From NCBI RefSeq assembly GCF_028858725.1, contig NC_084765.1, positions 12,559,001 through 12,623,000 of the forward strand: a stretch of DNA of 64,000 nucleotides. Reading direction: 5' to 3'. Source of the stretch: Colius striatus. Its lineage: Eukaryota > Chordata > Aves > Coliiformes > Coliidae. Each line of letters opens with the position of its first letter. Within the stretch, counting starts at the first letter, position 1. Position numbers and translations under genes: made by a program. Under the pieces are notes generated by a model that ran no database searches, was not told the DNA's origin, and saw nothing but the letters and a program-made list of their open reading frames with translations. Shown one piece after another: positions 12,933 through 25,000 of the stretch.

Positions 12933-12962
12933 ATGAGGGAGGCGCGGCCGGGACGGAGCTAG
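12933..12962 (+). other. Upstream ORF 2 in PDE3B leader (9 codons)
   Basis: ATG at 12933 (G at -3 is not matched strongly: gagATGa) opens nine codons and stops at TAG 12960-12962, 51 nt before the PDE3B start codon. Its first nine bases (ATGAGGGAG) resemble those of the main start (ATGAGGGAA). Both uORFs end before the main ATG, so reinitiation is possible. Function is not established. Confidence 0.4.
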
Positions 12963-13013
12963 CGCGACCCGCGCCTCTCCCGTGTCCTCTTCCCTCCCGC
13001 GTCCCCGACCACC

Positions 13014-14003
13014 ATGAGGGAAGAGAGAGAAGTCGTCGCCGCGGCCGCCTGCCCCCACGGACCCAGCAAGCCCTCGCAGCACTGCCAGCAGCCGGACGGC
13101 GGCGGGGCAGAGAGCCTGCGGAACGGCTATGTGAAGAGCTTCGCGACCCCCCTGAGACAGGACTCCCCCAAGAGCTTCCTCTCTCTGCTGCTGTTCCCCA
13201 CCGCTGCCGCCGCCTCCTCTCGAGCTCTGCTCAGCCTGGGCGCCCTGGCCGCCGTTGTCCTCTCGTTTCTGGCCTTTCACGGCCGGGGCAGCGCAGGGGG
13301 CCAGCAGGACGGGAGCAGCTGGCGGAGCCCTCGGCCGCTGCACGCCTTGCTGTGCCTGTCCCGCTGCTTCAGCCCCCTCTTCAGCATCGCCTGTGCCTTC
13401 TTCTTCCTCACCTGCTACCTGGCTGGCGGCAGGCGCGGGGAGCACGGCGGCGGCACGACCCGTTGGCGGCTGCTGGCGCTTCCCGTGTGCTGCTACTTGG
13501 GGGACTTCCTAGCGCTACAGTGGCTGCTGCCAGCTGAGGGGCACGAAGAGGAGCCCCAGCCCCCCACGGAGCCGCAGATGGTCCTAGGCAGGCTCCTGAC
13601 AGTGCTGGGCTCAGTGACAGCGCTGATCCTACTGCAGAGCTCCCTGAAGTTGCGCCGAAGCCTCCTCGTCTTGGTCTTCTCCAGCGTGGTGTGGCTGGTG
13701 TCCCTCACCAGCCTTCACTCGCTCCCCCCAACCGTCAGACCGCTGCTGGCCGGCTCGGTCGGGATGGCGGGCTGCCTCCTGGCACTCTGTGGAGGGGAGC
13801 ACGGCATCTTCTCGGCTCAGAGCCGAGGAACGCACCACCAGCATCATCACCACCCACGGCTCCCCAGCGGGGAGGAAAAAGTGCATGTGATCAGACCCAG
13901 GAGGAGATCTAGCTGCGTATCCTTAGGGGAGACTTCGGCCAGCTACCATGGCAGCTGCAAAATGTTTAGGAGACCCTCGTTGCCTTGCATTTCCAGAGAG
14001 CAG
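13014..14003 (+). CDS. PDE3B: PDE3B exon 1 (coding part): phosphodiesterase 3B, residues 1-330, 5'-partial gene
   Basis: PDE3B hydrolyses cAMP (and cGMP) at ER/plasma-membrane sites and mediates the anti-lipolytic action of insulin (family knowledge). Only the N-terminal regulatory part is encoded here. Seen: an ESLRNGYVKS block at residues 33-42 followed by PLRQD; about six hydrophobic segments (roughly 71-88, 115-137, 152-172, 192-209, 215-234, 243-260), matching the membrane-associated NHR1 region; a His-rich stretch HHQHHHH at 274-280; then VIRPRRRSSCVSLGE near 292-306 and FRRPSLPCISREQ at 318-330. The two basophilic motifs (Ser299/300 and Ser322) correspond to PKA/PKB-responsive serines of mammalian PDE3B. 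The SLGETSASY and SCKMFRRPSL wording fits PDE3B rather than PDE3A. The ATG has A at -3 (caccATGa). The exon ends exactly in frame at Gln330 before GTAGGT, where mammalian exon 1 also appears to end. No catalytic HD domain is present, as expected for a first exon. Confidence 0.95.
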
Positions 14004-14120
14004 GTAGGTTTCTTCGAAACTGGAGGGAGAAACTTCCTGAGGAATGAGCGCCACTTGCTTTTCCTAACTATTCTGTGTGCCTTTGCTTGTTGTCTGCTGT
14101 CAAACTCCTGTGAAGAATAG

Positions 14121-16240
14121 AGGCAAATATTGTCACTTGGCGAGTATCTCATCTCGGTTCTGCAGGATCGATATAATCCTTTAGGTCTATAGAAGAAGGT
14201 AAATCATAATTTGATGTGGGACAGAATGCTTACTCGCTTTTCATAGGATCGTAAATATTAAAAAAGTAGTTCGTTTTGATTAAAACAAAACCCCAAACCA
14301 AAACATGTTACTGCTATCAGCTGTCGTGTTAGTTTAAGTGTTTCTTTTCTAAAGCCCACCGCCTCCTCCGCTTCTGCCAGACTTTACGAGAGAGAGAAAC
14401 CGCAGCTTTCTAGCTGCTTGGCGCTTCTGATTCTTCTCTCTATCAACAAAATGATTGCCAAGTGCTAAAGAAATAACAGGTTTTGAGAAATTCAATGTAT
14501 CAAATATTGGCGTTGTTTGAGTGGCAGCTATCCGTATGCCTTGCAGATGACTGTCTCTTGTTTCTCCATCTCACCCTCTCTTCCCCACTCCACGCAAGTT
14601 CACATTAGGTTTGGGTTGATGGCATTTAAGAAACCTCTTTTTACTGAAGAGAGAGCTGTTCAGTGGAGTCTGGAGGGATGCCCGAAACGCTCAGTTTTCT
14701 TGAATGGAACTCTGTTGGATTCTACCTCCCGGAAAATTTTTCAATGAGTCTTGTTTTCTGTAGCGCAAACCCCCATGGGAGGTGTGGGGGCTGTTTTTAT
14801 TTGGGAGCTGGTACGTGAGCTGCGGGGACAAGTCGTTATGCTGCCGATGGAACCGGCCCGAGGCAGCTGCACGGGGTGGTAAGCCCATCCGTTATAGGAG
14901 GGAGAACAAGGGGAGTGTATTTAATAAACGTGCAAGCGAACAGTTTCTGGGAAGTGACCGTTGCTGCAGAATCCCCAATCTACTGCTATTGTGCCTGAAA
15001 ATCATGGGTACTAAATGAAATTTTCTAGTTGTGCTTTGACATGTATTCTGTAGTGCGCTTCTTGTGATTGCCTGTGGAAACAGGTCTAAGGAAATAGGAA
15101 GTGAATTGAAATGCTGGAGTAGATTTTGAGTATTTCTTTCCCTGCATTTAAACAATAGAATTATAGAGTCATAATTGTTTTTACAGAAAAGGTTTAAATG
15201 CAAATGTGCTATAACAGGCTTCACAGATAACTCCTCCAATAAGGTGCAAATTATCTAATGCATGCTATGAAAGAAACATTAAACTATTGTGCTAGCAGTT
15301 AAGATCTGTAGGGAATATTGTGTAGTGATTTACTTTCACTGTACCCTTCTGGATAGTAAATGCACTCCTTTTTCTTGTCCAGAGTACAAAAAAACCTCAG
15401 AAAATGTGGTTTCATTAACTTTCTAGATGATAGAACATATTTGTTCTTATGCAAGTTACTAAATGCTTCTTTTGATATTCATCTGACTTCCGAAAGGCAT
15501 GTGCATATTTCAAGTTAAGGCATTTATTATTCTTTAGGTAACATCATAAATGTCAATCCTAACTAAACAGGTAGAATTTATTGGCAGAACTTAAATCAAA
15601 TGTGTTCATAATGAAATGGAACTGTTTGGTGGACTTCTAAAATTTATCTTTGTTATCAGTAGAAGTTAACAGAAACAACAAAGACATTTTAAGTTCTTTA
15701 TTTTCCTAATAGTCTGTTGTGCTTTACAGTAAATATTTGTACTGTATTAAGCACACTTTAAATGAGGTTCATAGGTGTACTGTGCAGTATATTATATGTG
15801 ATTTTATGCAGAGGTTAAATCCACTGATCTTCTGTCTGACTTGTGGGAGAGCTCAGCCATTGCAGAGCTGCTAAAACATGAGTTGGTTGGGGTGGTTAAG
15901 TAGCCCATAATGGTTGACTTTATTTCAATAAACACTACAAGGTTTCTATATTGCTTCCTTGAAACAGAAGCAGTGTATACATTTAATGCTTTTCACAGAG
16001 CATGTGTTATGTGAATTTTCTTTAGGACTGATTGCATGTTTTGCAGAACTTTGTAAAATATTGCAATGATTTCTTCCAATGTTATTATTTTGAGTTTAAT
16101 GAGCATTGTTAGGAAAGTCACTGGAATACAAGGAATATGCTGCAGGTCCACCGTGACAGGGATACTTCGACAAATAAGAGCTAAGTTTGTATGAACCTCT
16201 ACAAGTGGAGGCATGTAAGAATGAAAAAGGCAGATGCATG
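14121..16240. other. Intron 1 start: CpG-island shoulder then AT-rich DNA
   Basis: A secondary CpG-containing patch occurs at about 14770-14960. The rest is ordinary intron with no coding or repeat family recognised. Confidence 0.5.
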
Positions 16241-16428
16241 AAATCATAGAATACCAGGTTGGAAGGGACTCCATGGATCACCTAGTCCAATCTCTCTTGG
16301 TAAAAGCACGGACTAGACAAGATGACCCAGCACTCTGTCTAGCTGAATCTTAGAAGTGTCATATGTTGGGGAACGCTATTCCAATGGCCAGTTGATCTCT
16401 TTGTGAAAAACTTTCCTCGTATGCAGGA
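16241..16428 (-). mobile_element. CR1 LINE 3' fragment, older diverged copy
   Basis: Begins AAATCATAGAATACCAGGTTGG and continues with GGAAGGGACTCCATGGATCACC and AGTCCAATCTCTC, the complement of the CR1 3' end; later GAACGCTATTCCAATGGCC and GTGAAAAACTTTCCTC blocks match the upstream CR1 tail. Divergence and the missing terminal repeat suggest an older subfamily than the copy at 41994. Confidence 0.88.
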
Positions 16429-19400
16429 AAATGAGGAATGTTATTGAACTTATATTTTAATTGTCATGTTGATTTGAAATTATGCCCAACTCTCTGTCTT
16501 GTTGAATATATGAGAAAATAATAGGCGTTTTTTATTACTAAGCTCAAGCCAACAATTCTAAGGGGTCTGTGTGTGTGAAGAATGTATATGGGGGAACAGG
16601 TATGTGCAACCAGTAGTGTGTGCTTTCTGGATTTGAATGAAGCTGTCACTGTTTGCTGTGGTAGAAGGGGAAGGAGTATTTTTGAGCACAGTCCTGTAAA
16701 TGCTTTCTAATGTGAGAAACCCTCTTGACAAATGTTTATATTATTACTTTCTGTACTTGAGCAGATATGGCAACCATTATGGTGGAGGTTTGATAAATGT
16801 AGATTACCTTTATTCTTATCTTTTATATGAATATCCATGCTTACTTTAGCCTCTGAAGTCTACAAATTCATGCTGTGTGGCTTTTTGGCAGTCCACGTGG
16901 CTAGCAATGTAGTTTGAAGTGGGAGGAATGAGTCTTCAATGGATTATAGCTTTAATTTTTTTTTAGTATACTTAAATGTCCTTATCAAAATATATAAATA
17001 CACATAGAAGGAAGCAATATGAGTAAAAAGAAGGCTAACATTTATGCAAATGCATGTCTTTCTGAGCTATATAATATTAACACTTTTTCTGCTCACAAAA
17101 ATTCATATAATTTAGCAGTGAACAGGCTTTGTGTGTCTTCAGTCAGTATTCATCTTGGACCTAGCGAAGAATTGGTTATTAGCAGTGTGACTGCAGTATT
17201 GATTGGATTTACAAATTTTGTGTGGATGATATTTTGATTGCATATATTAATTGGATGCTAATATGTTGGCACTACTGGTAGCAATGGGTTTATCTTCATT
17301 GACTGTTGCATATTTAGCACTTTTTTTTTCATGAAAGCCAAGTCAAAATTGGGAATCTAACAGGTGCTTATCAGTATTGCAAATCTTGTAAACATTTTAC
17401 ATCCAGAAAAATGTTGTAGTAGATTTTCCTTTTTCCTTTAACATGATAATGAACATGTACACAAGAGCAAATAACTATGTGTAGGAACTCATGCACAGGA
17501 ACTTCTCAGAATCCGGAAAGAATATGTGATTTCTAAAATTAATATTTTTCCGCGAGTAAAGTATAGGCCTTCCTAATGAAATGTACAGGATATGTGTTCA
17601 AAACAGCTGCAAACAGAGCTAATAGTTTTTCTAATTACATGACTAAGTTCAAACACAAAGGAAGATTGGAATATCTCGCAGTTAAAGACTATTTTTGTGT
17701 TTTACTTTTAAGTACAGGAAGAATTGTATTGTCGTTTTGTTGTGGAATTGACTGCCACATCTACCCAGTTTCTGTTCCAAGCTGTCTTGTACCTTTGGTA
17801 CATTACCTTAGGATGATCAGGACTCAGTTTCAAGAGTCTAAGATATTGACATAACTTGAAATTAATGCAGTTCCTGATTTGCTTAGACAATTTATATCTG
17901 TGTCTGTTACCTGTTTGTGAAACAAATTATGCTTTGTCCTTAAGTACTCAGGGTATAAACTTTCTTGTGCAGAAGCTATCTGTTAATATGTATTTCACAG
18001 TGTCTTAAAATTATTAAATTCAGATACTGCTTGTAGCCTAGAAACATGTGAGCCTTTACCTGTTCATTGCAGCCAGTAATGTAAGAAGTAACTCTTATTG
18101 CTATGTATTTGACAAACAGGATCTTAAAAGTTTAAGTTTCTCCTAGTGATTACAATGGCTGTTACCACAAGTGCATGTTAAACTTTGTTTCTGTTCTTAA
18201 CAAAAATTTTGTATCTCTTGCATTGTTATTATTTAGCTTATGGGGAAAACGGAGATGGAAATGTAGGAGTGTTGAGCTGTGAATGTAATAAATTTCAATG
18301 TGACTGGGATTGGAGGATATACAAAGAGAAGGATTCCATGGTGAAAATAGCAGTCTTGGAAAACTTGATGGTTTTGCATCCATATTTCAACTGAGTAGGA
18401 TTATTTTATTTCCGTCTGGTTCTCTCTGACCTTGAAAAAATTTTGATCCAGAAGTTTTTTTTTAATCCAGAAGTTAAATTCTTGAATTATTATACCATAA
18501 AGAAAGGATGATTTGAGCATGGTCTACTCATAGAGACCTGTAGAAAGGTCAGAGTTTGATATGGTATCCTCTGGGTAAGTGACCACCAGGACCGTACTGC
18601 GGTTTACAAAGACAAACAATGCTATTATGGAGACTGAGTGCAGTTAAAGGCCCTGTTGGCTAAGTTTACCTTAATCTGGTTTTTAGCTGGTAGTAGTTCA
18701 TTTTCTGGACAGAAAAAGTACATTAAAAGCAGGGGAAAATATCTGTAAACTGTCAGCATAGCAAAGGAGGTTGACTGTTTCTGCTGATTTCCTGTAAAGA
18801 AAAAGTAAAAGAAGAAAGGAAGGAGATCAAAGACAACTGCCATGGAAATGCTGAAGAAATTTGGAGGAAGGTGAGGGTGATGTGTTACAGGAATGACCAG
18901 AATGCTAGTAGGAAAGAAATGAAGGAAGCTGGGAGAGAAGGTTCCGACAACTGCATGATTGGTTGTGTCAATTAACAGGATAAGTTGGATAAAGTACTGA
19001 TTTTCATCTCTGACTAGGAAGACAATTTAAACTTACGAAATAAATTGTAGAGATGAGGAACTAAACATTCCCAGGAGAGTCTCTAGAATGTCAAAGAGGA
19101 TAGCCTCCACATGGTGGTTCGTGAACAGTATATTCTATTAGGTTAAATATGAAAGGGAAGATAAATAGGAGTCAAGTATATTTTCCTGAGGAAGAAACTT
19201 ATCTTTTGACAGACTGCGTGTGTGTGCATGTATATGCCTGACAGTACCATCTTAATAATTGAACTTGACCAGCTGAATTGATTGAGTACTGTGGCCTTAG
19301 AAGGTTCAAAGATATCAAATTCCAGCAAGTTTTATGAAAAAAGACCAATGGGAAGTGAAGACACCCTATGGAATATGCCCCCACACATTTGCTAAACTCT

Positions 19401-21389
19401 AAGAATCCTCATGAGAATGTCTCTTACGTCATGAGTGAGTGCCAGAACTGGGGGTGGGAATTCGATTAAAACCTAGGCCTTATTTGACATTCGATAAGAA
19501 AGTGATTTTTTTTTTTAAAAGCATTTTTCCTCCTGTTTTAGTTTTCTGACATCTAAAATGAAAACTTCATGCAGCCTTACCATCATTCCAACAAAGTACT
19601 GAACTAAGCCAACCATTAACTGTCTGGTCTCGTGTTCAGAAACTAGTTGCTGAAGATGGAAAAGGGTAAATCTTGTTCTTTTGTGCAAAGACAAGGATTA
19701 CAGACAGGGAAACTGGGAGATGTAGTCTATTCTATTGTTGATGCAAAAACTTGTGGAAGAAAAGACTTCTCCAAATGAGAAGGGATGGCAGGCCATAGGA
19801 GGCTACAGCCATGAATATTTTGTTGGAATCTCACTTGTTTTTGTGGGATAAAACTTTGTGGAGAGCTGGAATAATAATTTAAGATGAGTAAAAGTGAAAG
19901 AAGATGTTAAATTTCAACGTGACTTTTTCAGTGGATGAAAACAATGCTTAGCAAGATGAAGTGATACTACAGAATACATTTTAATGGAGAAAAAAAAAAT
20001 CCAAGGGGAGGGGGAGACTTTTCTATGACTCAGTAATAGTAACAAAACTTAAAGGTAAAAGTGAGGGCTTGGATTGGTCAGGGCAGACTGTGTAATATAT
20101 AAGTGAATGTTAGTGAGGCGTATAAAGGACAAATAACTTCAGAATTCAGTGGAACCCTTCCAAATGTACAGGAACCTCAGATGCTAATAAATAGAGTTCA
20201 CAGGGGAACAAGTAAACTGACAAATGATGGTGTTTGGGAGGGGCAAGTGTGCAAAAAACAGTTTGGAGAGATCTGTGCTTAAGGAAGACCAGTTAAATGA
20301 GTGACCTTATTGGTGAGCATGACAAAATGAAATGTTCTAGGAACTACAGACAGCATAACAATTAATGACTGCTGAAACAAAATTGTAATTTCTGGAGAAG
20401 TTTTTTTGTGAAAATGGATCATACAGCTTTGGGAAAAGATGTAATTCATATAAATACAAGCAGCTGGTGACCAGGAGTAAGTTTTGAAGCATTGGGCTGT
20501 CCCTATTTTTTACAGCTTTTGTATATAGTATGTTCCTTTGAAATGAGTGGAAATTATCTGGTAGAGGGACAGAATAGGTCACAGTTCTCCAAGTACATTT
20601 TTTATATCCCTGTTGATAGTTCAATATTTATGAAAACCAGTGCTGCTATGTAGAACATTCCCGACTACCTTACTTTGATAAGCAGTATGGAAAAAGCTGA
20701 TGTATTTCCAGTTGAGTGGCTGATCGAATGGTAATCCTGACAAGTTTTATTACCCAGTACTAAGTTGCCAACCTTAATGTTCCTTTATGCAAACCAAAAT
20801 ACCTTCACTAAGTTAGAAGTATAGTTGCAGCAAATGTTCTACTTGTTCATTTGATAAATAAAAGCTTGGTTTGTTGAATGTTAAATTGATCTTTTTCCTT
20901 TTTGCTGGTTTTAAGCTGTCCCAAGATACTGTAGAAACTGTACCATGTGAAACTGTATTTTGGTGCTTTGGATTTGGTTTTGAGATATCTTTCCTCTTTT
21001 ATGAGAAACATTCCAGGCTTTTTGGTATGAATTAGATATTGTTAAATCAATCTATCTATATTGCTATCCTGGTAACAGTAATTGAGAAATATATGTGGGA
21101 TCGAATTTGGGGAGAGTACAATGAGAGAAACTGTATTGCTGTCAGGTGGTGATACAGCAAGCCTGAGTCACACCTGCCTGGTTAATCTTTTGTCAGTATG
21201 GTATTATCAGCAACGTTCACAATACAGAGTAAATTCTTCTGAACTGTCAGAAACTTAAGGTTTGCAGAGAGAAGTTTTGTCAGTTTTATTGAAATAACAG
21301 CTTAACTACGACTCCCTGCATAGGCACCTTGGTATTAGAGTGTCTTTTTTAACCTTCATTATTGATCATATTACATTTTCTATTTGATA
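16429..21389. other. Intron, no gene recognised
   Basis: AT-rich intron. About 18850-20250 is purine-rich on the plus strand with an unclassified texture that might be a decayed repeat, but no family could be named. A CREB/ATF-like TTACGTCA lies at 19424-19431. Confidence 0.45.
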
Positions 21390-22095
21390 AGATTAAACTC
21401 TCCCAACCTCCTGACACCCACCTTTTAGATATTTGTAAATGTTAACAAGACCTCACCTCAGTCTCCTCTAAACAGCCCCAATTCCCGCAGCCTTTCCTCG
21501 TATGAAAGATGTTCCATTCCCCTGATCGTCTTGGTGGCCCTGCACTGGACTCTCTCCAGAAGTTGTCTGTCCCTCTTGAGCTGAGGAGTCCAGAACTGGA
21601 CACAGGACTCCAGATGAGGCCTCAACAGGGCAGAGTAGAGAGGGAGAAGAACCTCCCTTGACCTACTGGCCACACTCTTCTTGATGCATCCCAGGATGCC
21701 ATTGGCCTTCTTGGCCATGAGGGCACATTGCTGGCTCATGTTTAGTTTATTATCAATCAGGACTCTCAAGTCTCTCTCTGCAGAGCTGCTCTTCAGCAGT
21801 TTGACCCCCAGCCTGTACTGGTGCAGGGGGTTGTTCCTTCCCAGATGTAGGACTCTGCATTTGTCCTTATTGAACCTCATGAGGTTCCTCTCTGCCCAAC
21901 TCTCAAGCTGGTTGAGATCCCACTGAATGGCAGCACAGCCTTTTGGGGAATCAGCCAGTCATCCCAGTTTGGTGTCATCAGGGAATCTGCTGAGGGTACA
22001 CTCTGTCCCCTCATCCAGGTTGTTGATGAAGATGTTGAACGATACTAGCCCCAGAACCGATCCCTGTGGAACTCCACTGGCCACAGGCCTCCAGA
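21390..22095 (-). mobile_element. CR1 LINE internal fragment with ORF2 C-terminal remnant
   Basis: On the minus strand, from 22095 down, GVPQGSVLG (RT motif B), [10 protein letters not shown] (motif C region) and then a 140-codon open frame (21880-21458) with [19 protein letters not shown] and [19 protein letters not shown] identify the CR1 ORF2 product, an endonuclease/reverse transcriptase of non-LTR retrotransposons. The element is truncated at its 5' end inside the RT domain and lacks the usual 3' tail and terminal repeats, starting at CCTCCTGACACCCACC. It is the same CR1 group as the copy at 41994. Not functional. Confidence 0.93.
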
Positions 22096-25000
22096 ATGTG
22101 TGAATGCACTCAAATGTTCTTTGATACGTGCTCTTGCAGTTCCCTAGTTCCTACATGTTCTCACTCCCGTAGAATTATCCTCATTATATAGTATGACATC
22201 AAATTTCAGTTATTTTGAATTCCATTTTTGTAGATATAAGCAGTTATGGTCTTACATGTGTGTAGTGGAGGAGGGAAATTTGTGTTGAAACCTGAATGTG
22301 TGTTTAGCAGACTGATAAACTTTACATCTTCCTATGCCTGTGAAATGCCATCTGCTCTGGCACTGCCCTGAAGGAATTGGTTCAGGCTGGAAGAAGCTAA
22401 CTAACACAATTTTCTTCTTGGCTAGTCAGATCTGTGGGAAGCAGACTTTATTTTGCTCAGAAGATGATGAATATTGATCTGGGTTATGCTATTTCCATTG
22501 AGATTGTGCATATAAAAGTGCACTGGAACACAGATGTACCTACTGTGTATTGCTGCTTATAGACTGGGATAGATCAATGCAAACCTTGATAATGACAGAG
22601 ATTTGGTTCTTCCTAACATGTTAGTATAGGCTAGAGCAACATGTTTCATATCTTAACTAGAAAACCTAAGAATCTTCTATTATCCACCCTGTATGTGTTT
22701 TGTTTCAACTAGCTGCACTTCAGGGTCATCATATTATCCATTTGGGGATCACTAAAATGTGCTTACAGAGCAAATTTCAAATGAAACTTGCAATGAGAGT
22801 ATTTCAATTTATTATGCACACAGATGTTTAACAAAGCATCTTTGAGTCTTTGATAGTAAAACACTGAAGAATGGTACTTGGGATCTTCCCAATGATTAAA
22901 GAAATGTGGTATGTTTATCTGAAGTTAAAATGAGTGATGACTATGATGTAAATAAGTTTTGTGCTGTTATGGAAAAGCACAGTTGAAAGTATTTTGATTA
23001 CAAGTATCTGTTAACTTATTTTTATATAGTTATAGAAAAGCATTTATTGGAATCTGTATCAGAGTTCCTTGCTACGTGTTATTCATCATAACAGAATGTT
23101 GCCGTGCCATGGTAATATTGCAAATCTCATTTTTTCTTCTATTTGGAGTTTCCAGCTGAACAAGTTTGATTAAGAAAGAACACTTTGGAACAGCTTTTTT
23201 GTTAATGTACAGTCTTTTTTTTTTGTTTGTCATTGCTTTAAATGAATTTATTTTTCATATGTGGCAGTCTATTCATTGGATGCCAAAGATTTTTTGAAGA
23301 AACTGGAAAATAATAGGTTTGCAAGTGATTTTCTGTCATATCAAGAGGAAAATAAGAAAAGGGGGATAGATGAGCAGAGGCAGATGCTGGCTCTTGCATT
23401 TAAGGTTGGCCTGTGTTTTGCAGCCTTCTGAGGCAATGACCATAGATCAAAGATATCTTAAAAATGTTTTGAAGAAGAAAATGGTGCTTCAGTCTATGTG
23501 CAAAGGATAACCAATTTTTATGAAGTGTAAAAATCAAAACTAGTTAAAAGACTCTAAACTTCAAACAGACTTAACACTCCAATTGGAAGCTTCCTTAGTC
23601 AGCAGAGCATTTAAGCTTTCAAGTAGAAAAGATATGTGTTTTATAGTGTTTAAGGATTGAGATTATAGTCCTTACTTGTTTAAAAATTCACAAGTTTTAA
23701 TGTAATTTATAATTTTAGCTGTCCAGTAGCAAGTATTAACAACCTCGAATGAATACATTTGTAAAGTTAGATTCCTTTCACCCATCTTGTGATGGACATG
23801 ATTGGAGTGTCTTTAGAAGGCACATGCTTATTTTTAATTATTTGGGCCTTGAAAGTATCAGAGATTAATGTTCATTAGAAAATTGCTTCCTTGCTTATCT
23901 ATTTTGAAATGGCATGTTTCTTTCCCTGTCCTTATCTTTTCTTACTTTTACAATAATTCTAGCACCTCGTCCTAAAACCAGTGTATTCTGGTTTTACACG
24001 TTACAAGATCAATAATGTAATTTGGTCCAAAATTACAAGTGTCTTTCAGTAAAGTTCTGACTAAAAATTTATGGTTTTAGAAACGTAGCAATCAAATTAT
24101 TGTTTTTAAAAATGTGTAGAAAATGTAGTAATATATTATTAATAAAATTTGAATATTTATTTGAATTTACAGTATAAAAATATTTCTACAATCTCTTCTT
24201 TTGATACCATGTAAATATCCATTATTGAAAAATGATACATAAGTAGACTGCATTTGAAAAGATGTGTACATTTATTTTTGATATAGTCATACAGACTTTA
24301 TTCTTTACCTTTATACTGTACAATATTGTAAAGTTGTTTTTTCATTTTCTTCATTTAGCTCTGCAGATTAGATGCAAGATGCTTACTCACCTGCTTTATT
24401 CTCCATAAGCATAACTGCAAATTTATTTATAAGATCTGAGCTCTTACTGTGTAGGATTTTGTAGTTAGGAACTTGTTCATTGCTGGATGTTTGGTAGTTT
24501 AAAAACTTAAAACAGTACTCTGTTTATTTCCTGTATAGAGGAAACGAAGGTTTTCTAGGTTCAATTGTTGGTTTTTGTTTGTTTGGGGTTTTTTTTGGGA
24601 AGTCTAAGACTAGCCATCTTGTTTATGTTTTGCCTAAATATTTCCCATTGTAAGCAAGTGAGGAGGGAGAAATAGGAGTAGTACTGGGTCAAGTGCTGCA
24701 GTTGTAGCAAGAGTTGGCTGACTAATGATAAAAGGGAGTGAACTATGCCTGAAAAAATAAATACTGAACATCTTACTCCCTTAACTTCCCCTCCATTCAA
24801 AACAGAGGGAAAGAACTGGAGGTTTTTTATCTTTCAATATATCTTACTGCAGTGTTTGACAACTATAAGAAAGCTTTGTCTCATCCTTATAATACTTGTA
24901 TTAAATTAATATATGAATTCTGATTATGGATCAGGGTCAGTAGGAGCAGAGGAATATTTTCTGTCCTGATATCTTGGGCTTTAGGTACCTCCACAGGGCA

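Larger units (their letters stand above)
12303..14010 (+). promoter_or_regulatory. PDE3B: CpG island and TATA-less promoter of PDE3B
   Basis: An abrupt change from AT-rich sequence to very GC- and CpG-rich DNA begins near 12303 and runs through exon 1. GC boxes are visible: CCGCCC at 12572-12577 and overlapping GGGCGG at 12686-12691 and 12690-12695. No TATA box is seen at a plausible distance from the start codon. This is a typical housekeeping-style broad promoter; the transcription start cannot be placed from sequence alone but probably lies in about 12550-12860. A long open frame (12339-12962) across the island is what GC-rich DNA gives by chance and is not called as a gene. Confidence 0.85.

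Noticed and set aside
12339..12962. 207-codon open frame across the CpG island
   Set aside because: GC-rich DNA is stop-poor; composition is Arg/Ala/Gly/Pro-rich with no domain, and several other frames are open over the same bases.
12906..13445. 179-codon minus-strand frame opposite PDE3B exon 1
   Set aside because: Shadow of the PDE3B coding frame in GC-rich sequence; low-complexity Glu/Gly/Ala content.
18230..18400. Possible PDE3B exon 2, because of TGTGACTGGGATTGG (encodes CDWDW)
   Set aside because: The surrounding translation does not continue as the conserved PDE3B sequence and there is no matching acceptor and donor pair in frame.
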